Notes: generated by a model from the letters alone, not told the origin. Shown: positions 33,736 to 42,708, counted from the first letter of the stretch. The stretch: 64,000 nt of DNA from Altibacter lentus (GCF_000746845.1 NZ_KN050846.1:255394-319393), one strand, 5' to 3'. Numbers and translations: made by a program.

Positions 33736-34419
33736 TTATTGGTCCCGCATATCCATAAGTTCGTGACCTTCGGTGTTGAAAATCTCTGAATCTATTTCCG
33801 TGGAAAGATTTACTATTTGAAGAATGATGGTGCTGTTTCGTTGTTTATCAAAAAGGTTCGTGTAAAGTGCAAGTCCCTTAATGCCGCAATCGGCTATTAT
33901 TTTAATATCTTCACCTTCCTTGCCTGAGCCTACAAATTGATACGCCATTACCTGTGTTAGGCTCAGCTCGATCTCTTCGGCTATCCAAAATGTTGCCTCC
34001 ATTTTGTCATTACTGCAAGAAACTTCATGGGTAATGTAGCTGTTTATATCTTTTTTTCTTTCAGTATGATTAAGCTCTGAGTTGGAAACTATATCTTTTT
34101 CACCTGTAGCATATTTCATTGTTGGCCAATATTTTTCATTCATCGGAAGTATATAACCGCCTTTCTTACCGTTCGTTTCGAAAAGGCCTGTAATGATCGA
34201 GTCGGTGGGGTTAAAGATCAATTGCAAATCCGGCTGATTGCCTCCGGTACGGATAATAATAGATGTCTTATCCTCTCCAAAAAAATAAGAAATAGAGTCA
34301 GTATGCCGGTTTCCACTACTTCTTTCCTGTGAAATTTTAAGGTCAAAACTACCTTTGAACGATTGTGCTTGGCAAATTGCTGAAAACACAATAACAATGA
34401 TCGCTATTTTATTCTTCAT
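33736..34419 (-). CDS. DUF4412-like exported protein
   Basis: Secreted protein of 227 residues with a signal peptide (1-18, ending Cys-Gln-Ala-Gln). It is composed mainly of predicted beta strands: SFKGSFDLKISQE, IIIRTGGNQPDLQLIFNPTDSIITGLFETNGKKGGYILP, then CSNDKMEATFWIAEEIELSL with a Cys pair possible (C in VSCS and ADCG). The pattern matches the DUF4412/LolA-like class of Bacteroidota periplasmic proteins, which may bind lipids. It lies just downstream of the response-regulator gene on the same strand (66 bp) and may be read through from it. No function is established. Confidence 0.6.
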   Translation of the reverse strand: MKNKIAIIVIVFSAICQAQSFKGSFDLKISQERSSGNRHTDSISYFFGEDKTSIIIRTGGNQPDLQLIFNPTDSIITGLFETNGKKGGYILPMNEKYWPTMKYATGEKDIVSNSELNHTERKKDINSYITHEVSCSNDKMEATFWIAEEIELSLTQVMAYQFVGSGKEGEDIKIIADCGIKGLALYTNLFDKQRNSTIILQIVNLSTEIDSEIFNTEGHELMDMRDQ

Positions 34420-34485
34420 AATTGATAATTGTATTTAAATCTGAAGGTTACATTTTTTCCCTGCTAAGCTTTTAGTACAAAAATT

Positions 34486-35118
34486 TTAAATCCACCCCTT
34501 TTTTATGGCCTTGCTCACTGCCTCGGCACGTGAATTCACGTGAAGCTTCTTATAAATGTTTTTTATATGTGCTTTAATGGTGTTGTTGGAGACGAACAGA
34601 TCCTCTGCAATTTGCTTGTTATTAGTGCCATTGCTTAATTTCTGAAGGACTTCCAGTTCTCTTTCACTTAGTGTATTATCTTGTGACGGTGTAAAGGATG
34701 CGATCACTTTCCGAGCAATGGAAGGGCTCATGGGCGCACCCCCTTGAAATACTTCCGAAATGCCCCGAAGCAAATGCTTAGAGTTGGATCCCTTTACCAG
34801 ATATCCGATAGCACCTAAGCGCAGGGCAGAAAAAACTAAATCAGATTCGTCATGAACTGTGAGCATCACAATGTTAAGCTCCGGTTGCAGTTTCTTTATC
34901 TTCGGGATAGCTTCTAAGCCACTAATGCCGGGAAGATCGATGTCCAGAAGTAATACATCGGGATGATGTTCTTTTAGATTCTCCAGAGCTGCTTCCGCAG
35001 AAAAGAACGTTCCTGTGACCGAGTATCCTTCGGCATTGTTCAATACCTGCTGAAGAGATTTCAGTATAAGAGCATCGTCCTCAACAATGCAAATTTTTAT
35101 GATGTGTGGTTTATCCAT
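34486..35118 (-). CDS. LuxR/NarL-family response regulator
   Basis: Cytosolic transcription factor of 210 residues. The receiver domain (about 8-122) has the acidic pocket VEDD, phospho-acceptor Asp59 in VLLLDIDLPG, Thr in VMLTVHD and Lys in YLVKGS. The C-terminal helix-turn-helix (about 146-205; LSERELEVLQKLSNGTNNKQIAEDLFVSNNTIKAHIKNIYKKLHV) is of the LuxR/NarL type. It should be phosphorylated by the propeller kinase encoded directly upstream. Its promoter lies inside the 3' end of the kinase gene and carries the shared palindrome, so it likely regulates itself. Transcription would start about 4 nt before the ATG. Confidence 0.92.
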   Translation of the reverse strand: MDKPHIIKICIVEDDALILKSLQQVLNNAEGYSVTGTFFSAEAALENLKEHHPDVLLLDIDLPGISGLEAIPKIKKLQPELNIVMLTVHDESDLVFSALRLGAIGYLVKGSNSKHLLRGISEVFQGGAPMSPSIARKVIASFTPSQDNTLSERELEVLQKLSNGTNNKQIAEDLFVSNNTIKAHIKNIYKKLHVNSRAEAVSKAIKKGWI

Positions 35119-35127
35119 TAATTTTCA

Positions 35128-35172
35128 GAAAGATACAATTCAAAACGCTGATAATCAATTACCCAAGCGGGT
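35128..35172 (-). promoter_or_regulatory. shared palindrome (site D) plus promoter of the response regulator
   Basis: Minus-strand ACCC-GCTT-GGGT (35172 to 35161), then AA, -33 TTG (35158-35156), a 20-bp spacer and -7 TATCTTTC (35135-35128). It overlaps the last codons and the stop codon of the kinase gene. The predicted start near 35122 leaves almost no leader. Confidence 0.65.
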
Positions 35173-38100
35173 AGTTTCCAAAGTAAGGGTGAGTTTTGTC
35201 CCTTTTCGGGTGTGGGAATCGATGGTTAAGATCCCTCCGAGTGCTTCGGCACGTTCCTGCATATTAGAGAGGCCGTATCCACCATTATTTTCTTCTGTTT
35301 TAAAGCCACTACCATTGTCTTCAAGGGTTACAATGAGTTTTCCCGGACGTTGCAGGATGCCAAAGCGTACGAGGCTCGGGGCACCGTGTTTTACACTGTT
35401 GTTAAGGGCCTCTTTAAGTATCAATAACACATGTCGTCTTTCGGCCATATTGAGTTCCCGCGACTTTAGGTCTGCAGATAAATCCTCGGATTTAAACTGT
35501 ATTCCCGCACATTCGCAGAAATTTCCTGCAAATTCGGTAAAGCGCGTTAAGGTATCATAGGCATTATCCATTGCAGGATCCAACGTCCAAATAAAATCCC
35601 GCATCCCGTTATTGAGATCCTGCAGGTTATCATCTATTTGAGTCAGGTATTGTTGTAGCTCCAAATTATCTTTCGATTCCAATCGGGCGAGCTCCGTGAT
35701 CAAAGCGATGCGAGTAATGCGCGTGCCGGCTTCGTCGTGAAAGTCACGAGAGCTTCTTTTTCGAAAGATATCACGCTCCTGGGCTCTTGCTAACTCTACT
35801 TTGCGCTCTTGTTGCAACCGTAATTTGAGCAGCATATATACGAGACCTACTACGCCCATTGCAAACAGGATATAGGCCCACCAAGTGCGATACCAAGGCG
35901 GGATCATTTCTATTTGTAACGCAACAGGTTCACTCCATAGACCGTCATTATTCGCAGCTTTGGCTATCAAGGTGTAGGTCCCCGGATCGAGATTGGAACG
36001 TGTTATTACAGGATTGGTAGTGGTTGTCCAGCCCTCATCAAAACCTTCTAATTTATAGGAAAAGGTAGTTTGCTTCGGAAGTGTAAAATTGACGGGTTGT
36101 ATCGAAAAGGATACGATCTTATCGGTTGGTTGTAATGTTAGTTTGTTCAGATAGATCATATCCATTGGAAGACTGGTTTTTTTTGTCTTCGCTTCAGAAA
36201 TGGGTATAGGTTCGTTTAATATACGGGCATCCGACAAGTACACACGAGGTGGGTTTTTGTTTTTTTGAAAGGCCTCCGGACGTATCGACACAACGCCGTC
36301 AACCCCTCCAAAATATAGAGTTCCGTCTTTTGTAAATTCCGAAGCACCCTGATTGAACTCAAAGTTAAAGGGACCAAGCACTTCTTTTATGGGCACTACT
36401 TCCTTGGTTTGTGTATTTAAAATGGACAATCCATTTCCTGTGCTGAGCCAATAAGTACCCTCCTTGATTTTTTCAATACCATAAACCACATCGTCGCTTA
36501 CTCCTGCTGCTTCATCAAACACTGTAAATTGTGTATTTGTACCGGTTCGCAGCGCATCTTTGTCCTTGAAATGGATGAGCCCGGTATCGGTACTTATAAG
36601 AACGCCGTTATTGAAATCGAACAAAATTTGATGTATGCTGTTGAGCTGGAACAAAGGATTAGGGGCAATATGAGTAAAGAAATCTGTAGTTTCATACGTA
36701 TCTATAGTTGAAATCCCAAGGGGATTATGAGCTAACCACACCCGTTCTTTATCATCGAAAGCGATATTCAATACAATGTTTTCTGTGATGCCTTGTGGTT
36801 TGTCTTGAAAACAATATTGTTTCATTTGTCCATCAGGACTAATCATTATGGCTCCTGCACCGTGAGTTCCTATCCACATGGTTCCATTGGGGCCTTTTGT
36901 TACCATATAGGTGTATTGTGACAGGTGAGGGTTATTGGGTACGGATGTAAGTGGGAACCGACGTATCGTAAATTGATCTGTGTTGCGATCCGGCCAATCA
37001 ATGATATTGATACCATTAAATGTAGCAACCCAGATCCGTCCCAGATCATCTTCCTCGAAATCCAATACTTGTGCGCCGGAGAGTTGTTTTAGACCATTTC
37101 CTGCTGCTATGTGACGGAAGTGTTTTTCCCCCTCCAGATCGTGAATTACCGTTAATCCGTTTGCATAGTTACCGATCCATAGCCCTCCTTTGGAGTCTTC
37201 AAAAATTGAAAAGGTCTCATTGGCCGCAAGGCTACGTTCATTATTCTTTTCTGAAACGAGGTAGGTGAATTGATCGAGGTAAGGATCGTAAAGGTTTAGT
37301 CCCAGTTGCGTACCTATCCACATCCTGTTTGCATCGTCACGGTAGAGCGATAGAATTTGATTGGAAGCCAGGGTGTGTAGTGCTCCCTTTGTTTTGTGAA
37401 TTTGCTGAAAAGTTTCTGTTCTGGTATCGAAGATCGTGAGTCCGTTGAACGTAGCGACCCATAGTCTTCCGTCGGGGGCTTCTTCAATACAGTATACAAA
37501 ACCGTGAGCGGGCCCGTTTTTCCCAAAAGGATAGTGTCGGAACGTAGGTTTTTCCCAGCTTCCGGTAAGCAGACTCATCCCCAGTGTTTCATACCCTATC
37601 CAAAAGCGCCCTTTGGAATCCCGGAACAAAGACTGGACCTTGTTTTCTAAAAGTCCTTCGGCTTCAGTAATGTGAGTGAAGGTATTAGTGAGGCTGTTAA
37701 AGATGGAAATTCCCTCGTTGGACGCGATCGCTAATTTATTGGTGTCGAGTTTTACCATTTCTCTAATGGAGGTTTTTTTGGGACCATCTGTATCTCCTTC
37801 CACATAAGGCCAGGAAGTAATCGTGTATTCGGTCTTGTGAATGCGTGACAGTCCACCGGCGGTTCCTATCCAAATAAATTCTCCATCTTCCAGGAGGGTG
37901 GATATATGTCCTCGTATCAAACAATCAATACAATCACCGACAGTTTTGAAATTGGTAAACTTATCAAGTTTCGGGTCGAATCTGGAAAGTCCGTTGAGCG
38001 TAGCGATCCATAATATTCCTTCACGATCAGTAATAATGTCGTTAATTTCCTGATGCACCAATCCCGATTGTGTGGAATCTTTTGAGGGTTGGTAGGTCTT

Positions 38101-38301
38101 GAATGTTTGTCCGTCAAATCGGTTAAGCCCTTTGGCGGTGCCTAACCACAAAAACCCTAACGAATCCTGAAGAATAACGCGGATGTTCGACTGCGAAAGC
38201 CCGTCATCTACTCCATAGGTTTGAAATCGATAGTTCTTTTGTGCCCAATTGATTTCAGAAATAAAACAGACAAGAAGAATAAATATAAATATCTTCTTCA
38301 T
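35155..38301 (-). CDS. two-component propeller histidine kinase
   Basis: Envelope sensor kinase of 1048 residues. The signal peptide (1-20) is followed by about fourteen Reg_prop repeats (G-x-x-WIGT-x-x-GL-x-x-FD pattern, about 25-690), forming two periplasmic seven-bladed propellers. A Y_Y_Y domain follows (about 720-800), then one transmembrane helix (807-828). The cytoplasmic part is a HisKA_3 dimerisation domain with phospho-His855 in RDFHDEAGTR, then HATPase_c (about 940-1045) with LKEALNNSVKHG and NGGYGLSNMQERA. This layout senses extracellular ligands, often glycans, in Bacteroidota. It lacks a fused receiver; the separate LuxR regulator encoded downstream is its obvious partner. Confidence 0.93.
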   Translation of the reverse strand: MKKIFIFILLVCFISEINWAQKNYRFQTYGVDDGLSQSNIRVILQDSLGFLWLGTAKGLNRFDGQTFKTYQPSKDSTQSGLVHQEINDIITDREGILWIATLNGLSRFDPKLDKFTNFKTVGDCIDCLIRGHISTLLEDGEFIWIGTAGGLSRIHKTEYTITSWPYVEGDTDGPKKTSIREMVKLDTNKLAIASNEGISIFNSLTNTFTHITEAEGLLENKVQSLFRDSKGRFWIGYETLGMSLLTGSWEKPTFRHYPFGKNGPAHGFVYCIEEAPDGRLWVATFNGLTIFDTRTETFQQIHKTKGALHTLASNQILSLYRDDANRMWIGTQLGLNLYDPYLDQFTYLVSEKNNERSLAANETFSIFEDSKGGLWIGNYANGLTVIHDLEGEKHFRHIAAGNGLKQLSGAQVLDFEEDDLGRIWVATFNGINIIDWPDRNTDQFTIRRFPLTSVPNNPHLSQYTYMVTKGPNGTMWIGTHGAGAIMISPDGQMKQYCFQDKPQGITENIVLNIAFDDKERVWLAHNPLGISTIDTYETTDFFTHIAPNPLFQLNSIHQILFDFNNGVLISTDTGLIHFKDKDALRTGTNTQFTVFDEAAGVSDDVVYGIEKIKEGTYWLSTGNGLSILNTQTKEVVPIKEVLGPFNFEFNQGASEFTKDGTLYFGGVDGVVSIRPEAFQKNKNPPRVYLSDARILNEPIPISEAKTKKTSLPMDMIYLNKLTLQPTDKIVSFSIQPVNFTLPKQTTFSYKLEGFDEGWTTTTNPVITRSNLDPGTYTLIAKAANNDGLWSEPVALQIEMIPPWYRTWWAYILFAMGVVGLVYMLLKLRLQQERKVELARAQERDIFRKRSSRDFHDEAGTRITRIALITELARLESKDNLELQQYLTQIDDNLQDLNNGMRDFIWTLDPAMDNAYDTLTRFTEFAGNFCECAGIQFKSEDLSADLKSRELNMAERRHVLLILKEALNNSVKHGAPSLVRFGILQRPGKLIVTLEDNGSGFKTEENNGGYGLSNMQERAEALGGILTIDSHTRKGTKLTLTLETTRLGN

Positions 38302-38412
38302 AAACAGTTGGTTAGCTCTTTAAAAATACAAATAATACTTCAGATATCAACGGTGCTCACTACTCGCAGCGTTTCACGTACAGTGTACAGCTTTTTATTG
38401 ACTCCTGTCATT

Positions 38413-38424
38413 ACCCACTCGGGT
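38413..38424 (-). promoter_or_regulatory. shared palindrome (site C) upstream of the kinase
   Basis: Minus-strand ACCC-GAGT-GGGT preceded by ACT and followed by AATGACA, thus one base shorter than the AATTGACA at sites A and B. It is 112 bp from the kinase start. The following -7 region (TACACTGT) is a poor match, so this promoter depends on activation or lies elsewhere. Confidence 0.5.
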
Positions 38425-38446
38425 AGTATTTTTAAATCTGATTCAT

Positions 38447-38482
38447 CAAAAAACCCTTCCTTCTGTGAACAGAAGAAAGGGT
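38447..38482 (-). terminator. peroxiredoxin gene terminator
   Basis: Stem ACCCTT-x-CTTCTGT / ACAGAAG-x-AAGGGT with a two-base GA between the arms and a single C/A mismatch, followed on the minus strand by TTTTTTG. Strong intrinsic terminator 44 bp after the stop codon. Confidence 0.85.
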
Positions 38483-38525
38483 GCTTAACCAACTTAAATT
38501 ACTAAACTAAACTACTTAACTAAAA

Positions 38526-39170
38526 TTAATTTAAATGCTGTGAGAGGTATTGTGCAACACCTTCGCGATCTGCGTGCATTGCCGAAGCTCCTTCTTGCCA
38601 GTTGGCAGGACATACTTCTCCGTTTTGTTGCACATGCGCGTAAGCATCGATCAATCGTAGAAACTCAGAGACGTTTCTTCCCACGGGCATGTGGTTGATA
38701 CTTTCATGAAAGACAGTTCCTTCTTCGTCGATCAAATAGGTTGCTCTATAGGTTACATTGTCACCATCCACCAGTACATTCCCGGTTTCTTCATCATATC
38801 GCTCGTTCGTGATATCCAAAATACCTAACTGCGACGAAAGGTTTCTATTGGTATCGGCTAAAATAGGGTAGGTTACGCCTTCAATCCCACCATGGTTCTT
38901 TGGGGTGTTCAACCAGGCAAAGTGCACTTCGGGAGTATCGCAAGATGCTCCAATAACAATGGTATTTCTTTTTTCAAACGCTTCCATAGCGGCTTGAAAC
39001 GCGTGCAACTCGGTGGGGCACACAAAGGTAAAGTCTTTTGGATACCAGAAAAGGATGACCTTCTTACCTTCCGATTTTGCGGTTTCTAAGATGTTTATTT
39101 TCTTAGTAACGCCTGTTTTGTCGATAGCGTTAACAAATAAATTTGGAAATTTTTTTCCTACAAATGCCAT
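38526..39170 (-). CDS. 2-Cys peroxiredoxin (AhpC/TSA family)
   Basis: Cytosolic peroxidase of 214 residues. The peroxidatic Cys51 lies in PKDFTFVCPTE and the resolving Cys187 in NGEVCPANWQEG, the typical 2-Cys arrangement. The DEEGTVFHESINHMPVGRNVSEFLRLIDA segment is standard for the AhpC/Prx1 group. It reduces hydrogen peroxide, alkyl peroxides and peroxynitrite using thioredoxin or AhpF-type donors. It is monocistronic, with a -7 box at 39209-39216 and a strong terminator. No reductase gene is nearby. Together with tpx it is the second peroxidase of this window. Confidence 0.95.
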   Translation of the reverse strand: MAFVGKKFPNLFVNAIDKTGVTKKINILETAKSEGKKVILFWYPKDFTFVCPTELHAFQAAMEAFEKRNTIVIGASCDTPEVHFAWLNTPKNHGGIEGVTYPILADTNRNLSSQLGILDITNERYDEETGNVLVDGDNVTYRATYLIDEEGTVFHESINHMPVGRNVSEFLRLIDAYAHVQQNGEVCPANWQEGASAMHADREGVAQYLSQHLN

Positions 39171-39208
39171 AGTTTTCTTTTGAATTTTTAGTACTTATTT
39201 TCAGCCTG

Positions 39209-39216
39209 CAAAAGTA
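39209..39216 (-). promoter_or_regulatory. -7 promoter box of the peroxiredoxin gene
   Basis: TACTTTTG on the minus strand, 39 bp ahead of the start codon; an exact TAnnTTTG. No convincing -33 TTG is found at 19-21 bp. Confidence 0.5.
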
Positions 39217-39281
39217 CCAAATCAAAAGAGTATAAAAAAAGGAATTTCACTTAAATTTTTGTGAATATTCTGAAAGGTTCC

Positions 39282-40775
39282 TTACCCTTTTTTTGGCACT
39301 GTCAATTGCCGAATTTTGATTCTAAAAGCAGCAAACAGAAGCGTTGTGAACGGACTCATCCAATTAAAGAATGCATACACGAAATAATCGGCTACAGAAA
39401 CTCCTAACACGCCGCTCTGGTATGCGCCACAGGTGTTCCATGGGACAAGTACCGAGGTGACCGTCCCGCTGTCTTCCAGCGTCCGACTTAAGTTTTCGGG
39501 GGCGAGCCCTTTTTCTTTAAATGCCTTTGCATACATTTTTCCGGGAACCACGATGGCCAAATATTGATCACTCGCTGTGACGTTCAAAGCCAAACAACTT
39601 GCTACTGTACTGGCAAAAAGGCCAAAGGTGGTATGGAACAGTTTTAACAAGGCTTTGCTAATGGCCGATAAAGCACCTATGGCGTCCATAACTCCACCAA
39701 AAACCATCGCGCAAAGAATCAACCATATAGTTCCTAGCATTCCGGACATCCCGCCGGCTGAAAAAAGATCTTTTAACGCAGCATTTTCTGTAGGAATTGC
39801 AGTGTCCACCGTGATCGCATTCATTACCCCTTTATATCCTGAAGTAAAATCTAAAGAGGTTCCTCCTCCAATGCTTGCTACAATGTCAGGTTGAAAGATA
39901 AGGGCTGCTATACCTCCCAGCAAGGTACCAATAAGAAGAGCAATAAGAGGCGGTGTTTTTTTAACGATAAGTACAATGACCAATAACGGCACCACGAACA
40001 ACCACGGACTAACAGTAATGGCACTCTCTACTGCTGCGAGTATTTCAGATGTGTCTGCCGTTCCGGCGGTATCAATATTGAGCCCTATAATAATAAAGAT
40101 CAAGAGCGTCACAGAGATCGTTGGAACAGTGGTATAAAGCATATACCGAATATGAGTAAACAAATCGGTTCCTGCCATGGCCGGAGCCAGATTGGTAGTA
40201 TCGCTTAGCGGAGAGATCTTATCACCGAAATAAGCACCGGAAAGTACAGCACCGGCGGTCATCCCTAAAGAAATTCCCAAAGCGTCGGCAATACCAATAA
40301 GTGCAATACCCACGGTTGCCGAAGTGGTCCAACTACTACCCGTTGCCACCGAAATGATCGCACAAATTATCACACAGGAAGCTAAAAAGATGGTAGGATT
40401 CAAAACCTGGAGACCGTAGTAGATCATGGTGGGAATAATACCGCTTATAAGCCACGTACCTGCCAAAGCTCCCACCATTAATAGAATTAGAATGGCGCCG
40501 GCGGTAGATTTTATGTTTTCGGCAACCTCTTCCATCATTTGATTGAAGCTTACCTTATTGTAGATCCCCACCACTGCCGCTACGGCTGCACCCATGATAA
40601 GGATAAATTGATTACTTCCGCTTAGCGCATCGTCGCCAAAGGCAAAAAACACATTGTAAAAGAGCATGGCCACTAAAGCAAACACAGGGATAAGTGCTTC
40701 CCAGATATTGAGTTCTGCATTCTCTACAATATGTTCGTCTTGGGGTTCTCGGGGCTTGATGTCTTGGCTTTGCAT
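39282..40775 (-). CDS. NhaC-family Na+/H+ antiporter
   Basis: Inner-membrane transporter of about 497 residues, started at 40775 (MQSQDIKPREPQDEHIVENAEL), since the 18 codons upstream are unlike a protein N-terminus. It has eleven or twelve predicted helices with the family segments SGAYFGDKISPLSDTTNLAPAMAG (ion-binding GDK-SPLSDTTN) and LEDSGTVTSVLVPWNTCGAYQSGVLG. NhaC proteins exchange sodium, and sometimes malate/lactate, for protons to keep pH and sodium low; in marine flavobacteria this suits sodium-rich water. It stands alone between the peroxiredoxin and the lyase gene. Confidence 0.9.
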   Translation of the reverse strand: MQSQDIKPREPQDEHIVENAELNIWEALIPVFALVAMLFYNVFFAFGDDALSGSNQFILIMGAAVAAVVGIYNKVSFNQMMEEVAENIKSTAGAILILLMVGALAGTWLISGIIPTMIYYGLQVLNPTIFLASCVIICAIISVATGSSWTTSATVGIALIGIADALGISLGMTAGAVLSGAYFGDKISPLSDTTNLAPAMAGTDLFTHIRYMLYTTVPTISVTLLIFIIIGLNIDTAGTADTSEILAAVESAITVSPWLFVVPLLVIVLIVKKTPPLIALLIGTLLGGIAALIFQPDIVASIGGGTSLDFTSGYKGVMNAITVDTAIPTENAALKDLFSAGGMSGMLGTIWLILCAMVFGGVMDAIGALSAISKALLKLFHTTFGLFASTVASCLALNVTASDQYLAIVVPGKMYAKAFKEKGLAPENLSRTLEDSGTVTSVLVPWNTCGAYQSGVLGVSVADYFVYAFFNWMSPFTTLLFAAFRIKIRQLTVPKKG

Positions 40776-40877
40776 AAACGGGTCGTTGAAATGAAATGTA
40801 ATGTTACGATTTTGCTGAATGCTATGCAAATATCAAATAACAGTCCTAAAATGCGTTCAATATGTGCTCCTTTTGTC

Positions 40878-42086
40878 TTATCGATCCTGAAGGATTCCAA
40901 GATCTACCATGCAATCACGCATCATTTGATAGGTACGCGCTATGTCGTTGTCCAATCCAATGGAAAAACGTATCAACCCGTCGGTAAGCCCCATCGCTGC
41001 CTGTTCCTCTTCAGGGATCTCTGAAGATGTCGAGGTGCCGGGAGCACTAAATAGTGTTTTATAAAAGCCCAGACTTACGGCGAGATACCCTAAATTTCGT
41101 TCCTGCATAAGTTCCATGAGTTGATTGGCCTTGTCCAAACTTCCAACATCTATGGTTAGCATGCCGCCATATCCATATTCTTTGTTCATCATTTTCTTGA
41201 ACAACTCATGTCCGGGATGGGAGGTTAGTCCGGGATACACCGTCTTTATGCCATCTGCTTCAAACTTTTCGGCCAGATATAAGGCGTTATGACTGTGTTG
41301 TTTTATTCTAATATGAAGAGTACGAAGGTTCTTCAAAATGGAAGCTGCCCGCAAGCTGTCCATTGACGCACCCAAAAGCATGCTGGCACCGTCATTAACA
41401 TTGCGAAGCGTATCGATCAATTCCTGGCTTCCGCATACCACACCACCCATAGTGTCACTGCTGCCGTTTATGAACTTGGTCAAACTGTGTAAAACAACAT
41501 CTGCTCCTAGTTTTTTTGGCGAGATCGTTAAAGGAGAGAAGGTGTTATCCACTAGTAACGGAATGTTGTGCTTCTTGGCGATCCCTGCCAGACCTTCCAG
41601 ATCGGCTATTTCCAATAAGGGATTGCTTACAGACTCGCAATAAATGATCTTGGTCTTGCTCGTTATCGCCGCTTCAACCATTTCTAGTTTGGTGATATCG
41701 ACAAATGAAGTCTTTATACCAAGCCGTGGCGTGAAATTCTTTAAAAAAGCATAGGTGCCGCCGTAGATTGTCCTGCTCGAAACAATATGGTCGTCCTGTT
41801 CACAGAACTGCAGGATGGTAGGTGCAATGGCTCCCATACCACTGGCCGCTACATTGGCTGTCTCTGTACCTTCCATGGCTGCTAGCGCTTCGCCAAGATA
41901 TAGATTGGAAGGCGTAGTATGCCGTGAATATAAATAACAGCCTTCGGCATTTCCTTCGAAGGTATCGAACATGGTTTTAGCCGATAGGAACGTATAGGTA
42001 GAGGAATCGGATATGGACGGATTTACACCGCCAAATTCTCCAAAATATTGAAGATCTTGTATCTTGTCTGCTGGTTTAAATGCCAT
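40878..42086 (-). CDS. Cys/Met metabolism PLP enzyme (methionine gamma-lyase-like)
   Basis: Cytosolic PLP enzyme of about 402 residues in the trans-sulfuration family (fold type I). The PLP Lys lies in HSLTKFINGSSDTMGG. The Tyr that protonates the leaving group is in YSRHTTPSN, and SSRTIYGGTYAFL and YCESVSNPLLEI are also typical. It may split methionine, homocysteine or cystathionine, or make cystathionine; no motif settles which, and the Cys of true methionine gamma-lyases is not apparent. The start at 42086 is fixed by a promoter with -33 TTG and -7 TACATTTG (42110-42140). It is divergent from an Lrp-type regulator, as mdeA is from mdeR in pseudomonads, so substrate-induced control is likely. 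Confidence 0.87.
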   Translation of the reverse strand: MAFKPADKIQDLQYFGEFGGVNPSISDSSTYTFLSAKTMFDTFEGNAEGCYLYSRHTTPSNLYLGEALAAMEGTETANVAASGMGAIAPTILQFCEQDDHIVSSRTIYGGTYAFLKNFTPRLGIKTSFVDITKLEMVEAAITSKTKIIYCESVSNPLLEIADLEGLAGIAKKHNIPLLVDNTFSPLTISPKKLGADVVLHSLTKFINGSSDTMGGVVCGSQELIDTLRNVNDGASMLLGASMDSLRAASILKNLRTLHIRIKQHSHNALYLAEKFEADGIKTVYPGLTSHPGHELFKKMMNKEYGYGGMLTIDVGSLDKANQLMELMQERNLGYLAVSLGFYKTLFSAPGTSTSSEIPEEEQAAMGLTDGLIRFSIGLDNDIARTYQMMRDCMVDLGILQDR

Positions 42087-42109
42087 AGTTTTCAGAATAA
42101 AATATATTT

Positions 42110-42140
42110 CAAATGTACTAGTAAGTAGATTTAAAGTCAA
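42110..42140 (-). promoter_or_regulatory. promoter of the methionine gamma-lyase-like gene
   Basis: Minus-strand -33 TTG (42138-42140), a 20-bp spacer and -7 TACATTTG (42110-42117). Transcription should begin near 42104, 18 nt before the ATG at 42086, which excludes the upstream in-frame ATG at 42140. Confidence 0.75.
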
Positions 42141-42226
42141 TAAAAGTCCATGAAAACAGTTAATAAATCTTAAAATATAAGTTTAGACAGAAAATATTTC
42201 TAAAATAGCTGTGTTTTGCATATTTT

Positions 42227-42243
42227 GCTGAAAATTTTTCAGC
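42227..42243. promoter_or_regulatory. palindrome abutting the lrp start codon
   Basis: GCTGAAAATTTTTCAGC, a 17-bp palindrome with 8-bp arms (one mismatch pair), ending exactly before the ATG at 42244. A smaller one, AGAAAATATTTCT, is at 42189-42201. AT-rich symmetric sites suit Lrp/AsnC proteins, so autorepression and control of the divergent lyase gene are plausible. Confidence 0.5.
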
Positions 42244-42708
42244 ATGATACCTTTAGATTCTACCGATAAAGCATTACTATCCTACCTGCAGCACAATTCA
42301 AAACAGACCAATAAGGAACTTTCCAATAAACTGAATCTTTCGGTCACTGCGGTATACGAACGGATTAAAAAACTGGAGCGGGAAGGGGTGATTCAAAAAT
42401 ATATAGCTTTGGTGGAACCGGAAAAAGTAGATCTGGAGTTGCTGGTATTCTGTCAGATAAAATTAACACAACACTCAAGGGAATATCTTACCAAATTCGA
42501 ATCTGAAGTTACCCAGCTCACCGAAGTACTGGAGTGTTTTCACGTTAGTGGAGAGTACGACTATCTGCTAAAGGTGCTGGTCAAGGATATGGAGCACTTT
42601 AGAATGTTCATGGTTTCAAAATTAACCACCTTACAACATATTGGTAGTACGCAAAGTTCGTTTTCAATCAATAAAGTAAAGAACACAACCGTTCTAACCC
42701 TTAGCTGA
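42244..42708 (+). CDS. Lrp/AsnC-family transcriptional regulator
   Basis: DNA-binding protein of 154 residues. An N-terminal winged helix (about 4-58; STDKALLSYLQHNSKQTNKELSNKLNLSVTAVYERIKKLEREGVIQKY) is followed by a RAM/ACT-like ligand-binding domain (about 65-150) with CFHVSGEYDYLLKVLVKDMEHF, where effector amino acids bind. Lrp-type proteins form octamers and respond to amino acids such as methionine or leucine. It is divergent from a Cys/Met enzyme gene, so sulfur amino acids are the likely signal. A palindrome abuts its start codon. Confidence 0.92.
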   Translation: MIPLDSTDKALLSYLQHNSKQTNKELSNKLNLSVTAVYERIKKLEREGVIQKYIALVEPEKVDLELLVFCQIKLTQHSREYLTKFESEVTQLTEVLECFHVSGEYDYLLKVLVKDMEHFRMFMVSKLTTLQHIGSTQSSFSINKVKNTTVLTLS

